A DNA stretch of 7,400 nucleotides, taken from assembly GCA_934177995.1 (NCBI GenBank), contig CAKPPW010000038.1:1-7400 (forward strand), in the 5' to 3' direction. The stretch's first letter is position 1; each line of letters starts with the position of its first letter. The notes beneath the pieces are model-generated. The model was not told the DNA's origin and ran no database searches. It saw only the letters and a list, made by a program, of their open reading frames with translations. A program made the translations under genes and the position numbers. Shown piece after piece: positions 1 through 6,096 of this stretch. The stretch is from an uncultured Bacilli bacterium. GTDB taxonomy: Bacteria > Bacillota_I > Bacilli_A > RF39 > UBA660.

Positions 1-59
1 TATTAACTATTCCTTTCATTCTTTTAATGATGATAGTTTTTGCTATTGCTATTAAATGA
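1..59 (+). CDS. C-terminal end of a membrane protein (partial)
   Basis: The reading frame with codons starting at position 3 is open from the window edge to a TGA stop at 57-59. It encodes 18 residues, LTIPFILLMMIVFAIAIK, which are almost entirely hydrophobic and end in a lysine. This looks like the last transmembrane helix of an integral membrane protein whose body lies upstream. The downstream glycosyltransferase start (98) is 38 bases after the stop. The next ATG (56) overlaps the stop as ATGA but has no Shine-Dalgarno site. Given the context, a polytopic protein of the same polysaccharide cluster is likely, for example a membrane glycosyltransferase, polymerase or transporter, but the visible part cannot decide between these. 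Confidence 0.6.
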   Translation, partial: LTIPFILLMMIVFAIAIK

Positions 60-97
60 TAAGATATAGTAAAATTGTGTTAGATGAAGGTGAAAAT

Positions 98-820
98 ATG
101 AAAAAAATACTAATAATAATACCAGCTTATAATGAAGAAGAAAATATTTTAAAAACCTATAATAAAGTGATGGATTATAATAAGAAACATAAAACTAGTT
201 ATGACTGTATAGTAATTAATGATTGTTCTAAAGATAATACTAAATCTATTTTAGAAGATAATAATATTCCGCATATTGATTTGATTCATAACCTAGGAAT
301 AGGTGGAGCGGTACAGACTGGTTATAAATATGCTTATTATAATGATTATGATATAGCTGTTCAGTTTGATGGCGATGGACAACACGATGTTAGATATGTA
401 GATAGTATTACTAAGCCAATAATAGATGAAAAAGCTGATATGGTAATTGGGTCTAGATTTGTAGGAGAATTAGATACTTTTAAATCTACTTTTGCTAGAA
501 GAATTGGAATTAGAGTAATTTCTTCTTTTATGAGATTTGCAACCGGTAAAAAGATATATGATACAACTAGTGGTTTTAGAGCTTGCTCTAAAGAGTTGAT
601 ATATGATTTTTCCTTATCATATCCTAGCGAATATCCAGAACCAGTTACTACGGCTGAAGTATTAAAGAAAAAATATAAAGTAGTAGAAGTACCAGTTGAA
701 ATGAATGAACGTGAGGGTGGTATATCTTCTATTAGAGCTTGGAAAAATATTTATTATATGCTTAATGTTTGTTTAGCTCTTTTAGTAATTAAGATAAGGA
801 GGTATAGAAGATGTCGTTAA
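98..820 (+). CDS. GT2 family glycosyltransferase, DPM1-like (probable polyprenyl-phosphate sugar synthase)
   Basis: This is a 240-residue GT-A fold transferase of the dolichyl-phosphate-mannose-synthase-like branch of family 2. Visible motifs are PAYNEEENI at 9-17, the nucleotide-binding INDCSKDNT at 40-48, NLGIGGAVQTGY at 65-76, the metal-binding DGDGQHD at 91-97, GSRF at 118-121, TSGFR at 157-161 and an acidic stretch, NEREGG, at 203-208. Such enzymes move a sugar from a nucleotide donor to a lipid phosphate carrier at the cytoplasmic membrane face. The last 20 residues hold one hydrophobic segment followed by an Arg-rich tail, which may anchor it to the membrane. I chose ATG 98 because AGGTGA at 88-93 sits just before it. 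An ATG at 56 would add 14 residues but has no ribosome binding site. It overlaps the DUF2304 gene by 10 bases, a common pairing that supports a lipid-linked sugar product. The sugar cannot be read from the sequence. Confidence 0.88.
   Translation: MKKILIIIPAYNEEENILKTYNKVMDYNKKHKTSYDCIVINDCSKDNTKSILEDNNIPHIDLIHNLGIGGAVQTGYKYAYYNDYDIAVQFDGDGQHDVRYVDSITKPIIDEKADMVIGSRFVGELDTFKSTFARRIGIRVISSFMRFATGKKIYDTTSGFRACSKELIYDFSLSYPSEYPEPVTTAEVLKKKYKVVEVPVEMNEREGGISSIRAWKNIYYMLNVCLALLVIKIRRYRRCR
795..802 (+). promoter_or_regulatory. Strong Shine-Dalgarno site inside the end of the preceding gene
   Basis: TAAGGAGG lies 8 bases before the ATG at 811 and inside the last codons of the GT2 gene. It is a near-perfect match to the 16S rRNA 3' end. 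It fixes the start of the DUF2304 gene and implies that ribosomes load there while the GT2 gene is still being translated. Confidence 0.8.
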
Positions 821-1164
821 GTTTAACTATTACTTTAATAGCTGTTTCTCTATTTTTAATAATACTTACAACTCATATCTTAAAGAAAGGGAGAATACCA
901 GAAAAGTATTCACTACTTTGGTATTTTTTCGCCTTACTAATATTATTAGTAGCTGTTTTCCCTAATTTGTTTGGTTTTATTTCAACAAAACTTGGTTTTC
1001 AAGCTATGTCAAACTTAATAATTGGTGTCTTAATAGCAATACTTTTATTATTAACAATGGCTTTAACTGTTATGATAGCAGGTCAAAAGAAAAAAACTAC
1101 TTTGTTAATTCAAGAGTTATCTATTTTAAAACAAGAGGTAAAATTAAATGAAAGAAAAAAGTAA
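811..1164 (+). CDS. DUF2304 small membrane protein (GacJ-like partner of a GT2 enzyme)
   Basis: This is a 117-residue integral membrane protein with three hydrophobic segments at about residues 4-24, 35-56 and 67-90. A Lys-rich, heptad-like tail at about 92-117 could form a short cytoplasmic coiled coil. The stretch KKGRIPEKYSLLW at 25-37, between the first two helices, fits the DUF2304 pattern of a basic loop followed by E-K-Y-x-L-L-W. The length is typical of the family. DUF2304 genes often follow a GT2 gene. From general knowledge, the streptococcal member GacJ binds the GT2 enzyme GacI and raises its activity in making undecaprenyl-phosphate-GlcNAc. The 10-base overlap with the upstream GT2 gene suggests the two proteins are made together and form a membrane complex. 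The function is inferred from family and context; no catalytic residues are evident. Confidence 0.85.
   Translation: MSLSLTITLIAVSLFLIILTTHILKKGRIPEKYSLLWYFFALLILLVAVFPNLFGFISTKLGFQAMSNLIIGVLIAILLLLTMALTVMIAGQKKKTTLLIQELSILKQEVKLNERKK
1134..1139 (+). promoter_or_regulatory. Shine-Dalgarno site that decides the flippase start
   Basis: AGAGGT lies 8 bases before the ATG at 1148 and inside the DUF2304 gene. The alternative in-frame ATG at 1166 would avoid overlap, but only an A-rich stretch precedes it, so the upstream start is preferred. Confidence 0.6.
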
Positions 1165-2377
1165 TATGCGTAAAAATTTTCTTTGGAATATAATTGGTAG
1201 TACCTTATGTGCCTTTAATTCCTTATTTTTTATGATAACAGTTACTAGAATAAATGGTGAAGATGTAGCAGGACTATTTACTTTTGCTTTTTCTACTGCT
1301 TGTTTATTTTATATAATTGGTATTTATTCAGGGAGAACTTATCAAGTAACTGATAATGATAAATTGGTTTCTGATAGTGATTATATCTATTCTAAATTAA
1401 TTACTTGTTTAATTATGTTTCTTGCAAGTTTAGTTTTTTGTATTATAAAAAATTATGATATTAGTAAATCTATTATAATTTTTAGTTTAACTATTTTTAA
1501 GGTATTAGAAGCCTTTAGTGAAGGTGTTTATGCTATTATTCAAAAACATGATCAACTTTATAAAGTTGGTAAGTCTTTATTTGTAAAAGCCGTGATAGGA
1601 TTAATCATCTTTATAATAATTGATTTATTAACAAAAAACATTTTCTTTTCAGTATTAGGAGTAATTGTTATTAATATTTTAGTTATTATTTTCTATGATT
1701 TTAAAAATTTAAGACTAGTAGATTTTAAAATGCAAAAATTTGATAAATTAGCTCTTAAGACAATTTTAGTAGGAGGATTTTATACTTTTGCTTTTACTAT
1801 TTTAACTCAGTATGTAATTAATGCTTCAAGATATTCTATTGATAATTTTCTTGCTGATAAATATCAGACTATCTTTGGAATAATAATTATGCCTTCAACT
1901 TTAATAGCCCTTTTAGCTCAATTTGTTATTCAACCATATTTAACTAAATTAAAAGACAGTTTAGAAATTAGTAAAAAAGAATTTAATAAAGTTACAATAA
2001 AATTATCACTATCATTATTTATAATGGGAATCATTTGTATTGTAGTAGCTTATTTTCTAGGAATACCAGTCTTAGAGTTTGTTTATAATATAAAACTTAG
2101 TGATTATTTATTAGAGTTGTTAATGATAATACTTGGTGCTACTTTATATGGTATTACGGTAATACTTTCCTCATCACTAATAATAATTAGAAATACATTA
2201 TCCCAGTTAATTGTCTTTCTAATTGCTACTATCTTTGATTTAGTTATATCTGATATCCTAGTTAAAAAATATTTGGTTTTTGGAGCTTCTTCCACATATT
2301 TATTAACAATGTTATTATTACTAGTTTTATATATAATAATTTATATAATTGGTTTAAAAAAATATAGGAGAGATTAG
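1148..2377 (+). CDS. Wzx-like polysaccharide/lipid-linked sugar flippase (MATE/MOP superfamily)
   Basis: This 409-residue protein is mostly hydrophobic, with about 12 predicted membrane segments (starting near residues 11, 42, 82, 107, 145, 165, 205, 242, 286, 322, 350 and 382). Its length matches the usual 400-480 residues of Wzx/RfbX-type transporters. Family-like marks are LEAFSEGVYAIIQKHDQLYKVG at about 120-141, with conserved-looking acidic and lysine residues in a short loop, and NASRYSIDNF at 225-234 in the middle of the protein. Flippases of this group move undecaprenyl-linked glycans or sugars from the inner to the outer membrane face. It starts 17 bases inside the DUF2304 gene and follows GT2-DUF2304 in the order seen in gacI-gacJ-gacK. 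Its cargo could therefore be a lipid-linked monosaccharide rather than a whole repeat unit, but sequence alone does not decide this. Confidence 0.85.
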   Translation: MKEKSNMRKNFLWNIIGSTLCAFNSLFFMITVTRINGEDVAGLFTFAFSTACLFYIIGIYSGRTYQVTDNDKLVSDSDYIYSKLITCLIMFLASLVFCIIKNYDISKSIIIFSLTIFKVLEAFSEGVYAIIQKHDQLYKVGKSLFVKAVIGLIIFIIIDLLTKNIFFSVLGVIVINILVIIFYDFKNLRLVDFKMQKFDKLALKTILVGGFYTFAFTILTQYVINASRYSIDNFLADKYQTIFGIIIMPSTLIALLAQFVIQPYLTKLKDSLEISKKEFNKVTIKLSLSLFIMGIICIVVAYFLGIPVLEFVYNIKLSDYLLELLMIILGATLYGITVILSSSLIIIRNTLSQLIVFLIATIFDLVISDILVKKYLVFGASSTYLLTMLLLLVLYIIIYIIGLKKYRRD

Positions 2378-2380
2378 TTT

Positions 2381-3304
2381 ATGAAAAAAGCAGTTATAAT
2401 ATTAGCAACTTATAATGGAGAAAAATATTTAAAAGAACTATTAGATAGTTTATATAATCAGACATATCCTTTGATAGATATTTATACAAGAGATGATGGC
2501 TCAACTGATAAAACTAGAGAAATTATTGCTTCTTATGCTAAAAAGAAAGTTAAAGGAAGACGGATGATTGTGATACCTAATGGTGGTAAATCATTAAAAT
2601 GTCCTGATTGTTTTGTAAAGTTACTAGAACAAGTAAAAGAAGGAGATTATTTCTTTTTCTGTGACCAAGATGATGTTTGGTTAAAAGATAAGATAAGTGA
2701 TGCTATAGCAAAAATGGAAGAGTTTGATTCAAAAACACCAGTTCTACACTTTGGAGCATATGATAATTGTACTTCAAATTTAGAGTTTATGTCTCATTCT
2801 CCCAAACTACCGAAAGAGGTAAAACTTAGAAATGTTATTTATGATTACTGGCCTTTAGGATTCAATATTGGTTTTAATAAAGCCTTAAAAGATTTTATTT
2901 ATGCTAATAGACCAAAGAGGATTTATTATCATGATGCTTGGTTTGCACAAGTTGCTTGTGGCGTAGGTAAGTTTATCTATAGTTCAAAAGTATCTGTTTT
3001 ATATAGAAGACAAGAAAATGCTGTCACTTATTCAAATCATAGTAAACTAACTTTATTTGTGTGGCGTCTTAAAAGATTTTTTGGAAAGAACAAAGATAAC
3101 TTACTGCAGTTAAAAGAAATTTTAAAAGAATATAAATCCTTATACAATGATAAATTAAGTGAAGAAGATAAAAAAATGCTTAATATATTCACTGAAGATA
3201 CTTTTGTAAATTATTTTAAAAGAATATTTTATCCCCATAGATTAAGATTAAAATTAAGTGAAGAATTAGCTTTACGTATACTATTCTTATTCAAGATGTT
3301 ATAG
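2381..3304 (+). CDS. GT2 family glycosyltransferase, rhamnosyltransferase-like
   Basis: This is a 307-residue cytoplasmic GT-A transferase. It opens with the nucleotide-binding strand VIILATYNG at 5-13, then RDDGSTD at 37-43 and the metal-binding loop CDQDDVWLKDK at 94-104. A likely catalytic or acceptor region, HDAWF, is at 184-188, and YRRQENAVT is at 208-216. The combination of DQDDVW and the later HDxW and YR-Q-N elements is frequent in bacterial GT2 enzymes annotated as rhamnosyl- or related sugar transferases of wall polysaccharide clusters. The C-terminal ~80 residues are basic and may touch the membrane. AGGAGA at 2366-2371, inside the flippase end, serves as ribosome binding site, and the gap to the flippase stop is 3 bases. 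It probably adds one sugar to a lipid-linked oligosaccharide. The donor and linkage are not determinable, and 'rhamnosyl' is only a family-level guess. Confidence 0.85.
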   Translation: MKKAVIILATYNGEKYLKELLDSLYNQTYPLIDIYTRDDGSTDKTREIIASYAKKKVKGRRMIVIPNGGKSLKCPDCFVKLLEQVKEGDYFFFCDQDDVWLKDKISDAIAKMEEFDSKTPVLHFGAYDNCTSNLEFMSHSPKLPKEVKLRNVIYDYWPLGFNIGFNKALKDFIYANRPKRIYYHDAWFAQVACGVGKFIYSSKVSVLYRRQENAVTYSNHSKLTLFVWRLKRFFGKNKDNLLQLKEILKEYKSLYNDKLSEEDKKMLNIFTEDTFVNYFKRIFYPHRLRLKLSEELALRILFLFKML

Positions 3305-3308
3305 GAGG
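3302..3308 (+). promoter_or_regulatory. Stop codon fused with Shine-Dalgarno site (TAGGAGG)
   Basis: The TAG stop of the GT2 gene (3302-3304) forms the first three bases of TAGGAGG, which lies 6 bases before the ATG at 3315. A ribosome terminating on the GT2 gene covers the start site of the HAD gene. This favours re-initiation or coupled translation. Confidence 0.75.
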
Positions 3309-3314
3309 TTTCTT

Positions 3315-5225
3315 ATGAATTTTTCTAAATATGATTATATTTCTTTTGATATATTTGATACTTTAATTGTTAGAAATGTTTTAAAACCAGAGGATGTTTT
3401 TTTAATAGTTGAAAGTAAGTACAATTCTTTAAATAAAAAAAAGATTAGTGACTTTAAAACTAATAGATTATTAGCTCAAAGAAAGGCTTCTTTAAATAAT
3501 AGTGAAATGGAAGAAGCAGATATTAACTTAATATATAAAGAGTTAGAAAATTATTATTCTAAAGATGTTTGTAAAAAGCTATTAGCTTTAGAAAAAGAAG
3601 TGGAAATTAATGTTTGTGTAAGAAATAATAATATAATTAATGATTATTATGCTAAAGCTAGTTCATTAGGTAAAAAGATAATCATTACTTCTGATATGTA
3701 TTTAGATGAAGAAACTATTATTAAAATACTTAAGAAAAATAATATTAAATATTATAAACTATATCTATCATCTAAATATAATAAAAGAAAGAGTAGTGGT
3801 ACTTTGTTTGATTATATCTTAAAAGACTTAAATATTCTTCCTACAAAAATTATTCATATTGGTGATAATATTATAAGTGATTATCTAAGACCTAAACAAA
3901 AAAAGATAAAGGCTATTCATATTAAAAATAAAAGTAATAACTCTTTTTATAATAAAAAAATAAAGACTAATGAATATAAATTATTAGAAAAGTTTATTTC
4001 TAATAATATAGATATTAAGGATGATTATTATTTTAATATGGGGTATGAAACTTTTGGACCGATTTTGTATGGGTTTGCTAATTATTTAAAAGAAAATATT
4101 AAAAATAAAGATAAGATGTTTTTCTTATCTCGTGATGGTTATCTTATTTCTAAAGCCTATCGCTTAGTTGATAAAGAAAACAAAACTAATTACTTTTATG
4201 CTTCAAGAAGAGCCTTAATAGTACCTACTTTGTGGTTATGTGATAACTTAAAGGAAATGACTGATAAACTTTATATAAGAGATTATATCAAAGTGGGTAA
4301 TTTATTTAGAAAGCTAGGACTAGAGAAAAAAGATTATCAAGAAATTGTAGAAAAACAAGGCTATAGTTTAGAACAAGAAGTAAAGTATGAAGATTTATTT
4401 AAAGAAAAATTCACCTTGTTGTTTGAAAAAGTAAAACCATTAATTTATAAAAATTCTAAGAGGGAATATGATTTATTACTTCAGTATATGAAACAGGAAG
4501 GATTTGACTCTTCATCTTCTATCATTGATATAGGTTGGAATGGAAATATGCAGATGGCTTTCAATAATGTTATTAAAGCTTCTAAACAAAATATAAAAGT
4601 AGATGGTTACTATGTAGGAGTTTTAAAAGAAAGTAAAAATATTGGTAAAATAAAGATGAATGGCTTTTTATTTGATGAAATTAAAAACGATGATATTTAT
4701 ATATGTTTAAAAGTAATTAATTCAATTTTTGAAAGTATGTTTTTAGCACCACATGGCTCAGTTAAAACTTATAAGAAAGTTAATGATAAAATAGAACCAG
4801 TTTTATTAGATTATGAATATAAAGAAGGAATAGAGAAGAATTCTTATGAAAAGATTCAAGAAGGAGCTTTAAAGTTTATTGTTGATTTTACAAGCTCAGA
4901 CATTAAATATATTTTAAAGATTGACGAAAGACTTAGTTTTTATAATATGATGAAATTTGCTTATCATCCAACTCTTAAGGATGTAGAAAAGTTTGGTGAT
5001 TTCAAGTTTTTAGAAGATGATATTATCTATTTGGCAAAACCAAAAAAAATAACTTATTATCTTAGAAAACCTAAAACATTTTTTAAAGATTTGTATTTAT
5101 CAGGATGGATTATTGGTTTTTTGAAAAGACTTACGAAAGTAAATATATTTTATGAACAGTTATATAAAGTTTATATAAGAATTTATCTTAATAAAAGACA
5201 AAAGAAGTTAGGTGATAAAGAATGA
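3315..5225 (+). CDS. COG5610-type HAD-superfamily protein with large C-terminal domain, polysaccharide-cluster associated
   Basis: This is a 636-residue, Lys-rich soluble protein in two parts. Residues 1 to about 205 form a HAD hydrolase domain: motif I is FDIFDTL at 11-17 with nucleophile D12, motif II is ITSD at 124-127, the motif III lysine is near K159 in KSSGTLF, and motif IV is GDNIISD at 183-189. The usual second aspartate of motif I is replaced by F14, as in the COG5610 group. Residues from about 235 to the end form a second region with conserved-looking blocks FFLSRDGYLISKAY at 269-282, YASRRAL at 295-301 and IIDIGWNGNMQ at 403-413. The tail (about 578-630) is basic and aromatic and may bind membrane. 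Large HAD proteins of this type recur in surface polysaccharide clusters, but I know of no proven reaction. It could act on a phosphorylated sugar or lipid carrier, or modify the glycan. It overlaps the next gene by 4 bases. Confidence 0.75.
   Translation: MNFSKYDYISFDIFDTLIVRNVLKPEDVFLIVESKYNSLNKKKISDFKTNRLLAQRKASLNNSEMEEADINLIYKELENYYSKDVCKKLLALEKEVEINVCVRNNNIINDYYAKASSLGKKIIITSDMYLDEETIIKILKKNNIKYYKLYLSSKYNKRKSSGTLFDYILKDLNILPTKIIHIGDNIISDYLRPKQKKIKAIHIKNKSNNSFYNKKIKTNEYKLLEKFISNNIDIKDDYYFNMGYETFGPILYGFANYLKENIKNKDKMFFLSRDGYLISKAYRLVDKENKTNYFYASRRALIVPTLWLCDNLKEMTDKLYIRDYIKVGNLFRKLGLEKKDYQEIVEKQGYSLEQEVKYEDLFKEKFTLLFEKVKPLIYKNSKREYDLLLQYMKQEGFDSSSSIIDIGWNGNMQMAFNNVIKASKQNIKVDGYYVGVLKESKNIGKIKMNGFLFDEIKNDDIYICLKVINSIFESMFLAPHGSVKTYKKVNDKIEPVLLDYEYKEGIEKNSYEKIQEGALKFIVDFTSSDIKYILKIDERLSFYNMMKFAYHPTLKDVEKFGDFKFLEDDIIYLAKPKKITYYLRKPKTFFKDLYLSGWIIGFLKRLTKVNIFYEQLYKVYIRIYLNKRQKKLGDKE
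5210..5216 (+). promoter_or_regulatory. Shine-Dalgarno site for the third GT2 gene
   Basis: AGGTGAT lies 5 bases before the ATG at 5222 and inside the end of the HAD gene. The start and the previous stop share ATGA (5222-5225), a classic sign of coupled translation. The site confirms this start. Confidence 0.65.
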
Positions 5226-6019
5226 AAAAGAAAGTTCATACCTTTGTTGTATTAGCATATAAAGAGTCTAGCTATCTAGAAGAATGTATTAAATCAGTTT
5301 TAAATCAGCACTATAAGAGTAATGTCGTTATTGCTACTTCTACTCCTAATAAATATATAAATGATATGGCTAAGAAATATAACTTAGAAATAAAAGTTAA
5401 TCCTAATAAAGGTAAGGGAATAGGAAAAGACTTTGACTTTGCCTCTAATTGTGTTAAGAGTGAGTTAGTAACTATTGCTCATCAAGATGATATATATGAT
5501 TATGATTATTCTAAATCAGTAGTTGATATGTATAGAAAGTATAATGATGCTAGTATAATCTTTACTGACTATTATGAGATTAAAGGCGATAGAAAAGAAT
5601 ATTCTAATAAAAATTTAGTGATAAAAAGAATTTTATTATTTCCTTTAAAATTTAAAAGTTTAGGAAAATATAAATTCTTTAAAAGATGGATACTTAGGTT
5701 TGGTAATGCTATTAGTTGTCCTGCTGTAACTTATGTCCAAAGAAATGTACCAAAAGATAAGTTTGAAGTAGAGATGAAATGTGATATTGATTGGTATGCG
5801 TGGGAAAAGTTATCAAAAATGAAAGGAAGATTTGTCTTTGTTAGTGATAAGCTAATGGGACATAGAATAGATGAGACAACAACAACTACTAAAATAATTA
5901 GCGAAGGAGTTAGAACAAAGGAAGACTTATTAATATTTGAAAAGTTTTGGCCTCGAAAATTTGCTAAACTAATTAATAAATTTTATAAGAAATCAGAAGA
6001 AAATAATGCAAAAATATAG
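5222..6019 (+). CDS. GT2 family glycosyltransferase with unusual first donor-site motif
   Basis: This is a 265-residue cytoplasmic transferase with a GT-A N-terminus. The first strand is HTFVVLAYKES at 6-16, followed by YLEECIKSVLNQHY at 18-31 and the metal-binding loop HQDDIYDYDY at 87-96. At the end of the second strand, where most GT2 enzymes carry D-D-G-S-x-D, this protein has ATSTPNKYI at 38-46. It also has GKGIGKDFDFA at 64-74, IDWYAWE at 189-195 (a candidate catalytic Asp/acceptor region) and HRIDETTTTTK at 214-224. Other members of wall polysaccharide clusters share the T-S-T-P-N form as I remember them, so it is probably an active subfamily rather than a decayed copy. It probably adds a sugar to a lipid-linked intermediate; the donor is unknown. 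It is the last gene of the tightly packed block, and a hairpin with a T-tract begins within its last codons. Confidence 0.8.
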   Translation: MKKKVHTFVVLAYKESSYLEECIKSVLNQHYKSNVVIATSTPNKYINDMAKKYNLEIKVNPNKGKGIGKDFDFASNCVKSELVTIAHQDDIYDYDYSKSVVDMYRKYNDASIIFTDYYEIKGDRKEYSNKNLVIKRILLFPLKFKSLGKYKFFKRWILRFGNAISCPAVTYVQRNVPKDKFEVEMKCDIDWYAWEKLSKMKGRFVFVSDKLMGHRIDETTTTTKIISEGVRTKEDLLIFEKFWPRKFAKLINKFYKKSEENNAKI

Positions 6020-6035
6020 TTATTTTCTTTTTTTT
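5995..6035 (+). terminator. Candidate rho-independent terminator (A/T-rich)
   Basis: GAAAATAA at 5999-6006 is the exact reverse complement of TTATTTTC at 6020-6027. The stem can extend by four more pairs (5995-5998 with 6028-6031, one of them G-U). The loop is 13 bases and contains the TAG stop of the GT2 gene. Eight T residues (6028-6035) follow directly. The stem has only one G-C pair, so it is weak and may end only part of the transcripts, but its place at the end of the packed gene block fits the role. Confidence 0.45.
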
Positions 6036-6047
6036 GAGCTAAATACA

Positions 6048-6056
6048 TGATATACT
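6048..6056 (+). promoter_or_regulatory. Candidate extended -10 promoter for the acyltransferase gene
   Basis: TGATATACT contains TG, one base, then TATACT (5 of 6 to TATAAT), which is the extended -10 pattern of vegetative promoters. No good -35 lies at 16-18 bases, which extended -10 promoters can tolerate. A second reading is TTGAGC at 6034-6039 with TATCTT at 6057-6062, 17 bases apart. Either start would give a leader of about 25-35 bases before the ATG at 6097. In DNA this rich in A and T, chance matches are common. Confidence 0.4.
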
Positions 6057-6083
6057 TATCTTAATAATAGAAGACAAGGTAGT

Positions 6084-6089
6084 AGGGGG
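6084..6089 (+). promoter_or_regulatory. Shine-Dalgarno site that decides the acyltransferase start
   Basis: AGGGGG ends 7 bases before the ATG at 6097, a normal distance. A TTG at 6094 directly before it is in frame but would leave only 4 bases, so ATG 6097 is the better start. Confidence 0.6.
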
Positions 6090-6096
6090 AAACTTG

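Noticed and set aside
56..97. Upstream ATG at 56 as the start of the first GT2 gene, overlapping the previous stop as ATGA
   Set aside because: No Shine-Dalgarno site precedes it, and the extra 14 residues lie before the normal GT2 first strand. ATG 98 has AGGTGA at a proper distance. Coupled use of ATG 56 cannot be fully excluded.
1166..1168. ATG at 1166 as a non-overlapping start for the flippase
   Set aside because: Only an A-rich stretch precedes it, whereas ATG 1148 has AGAGGT 8 bases upstream. The first six residues are not decisive for function.
2104..2295. A 63-codon open frame on the minus strand inside the flippase gene
   Set aside because: It lies wholly within a convincing membrane-protein gene on the other strand. 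Its product has no recognisable feature, and such shadow frames are expected in this base composition.
5876..5890. Run of five threonine codons (ACA/ACT) near the end of the third GT2 gene as a possible slippage repeat
   Set aside because: It is only five codons long and mixes two codon types, changing whole codons rather than frame. It is more likely part of a conserved HRxDE-T-T motif than a phase-variable repeat.
6094..6096. TTG as start codon of the acyltransferase gene
   Set aside because: It is directly followed by an in-frame ATG at 6097, which is better spaced from the AGGGGG site.
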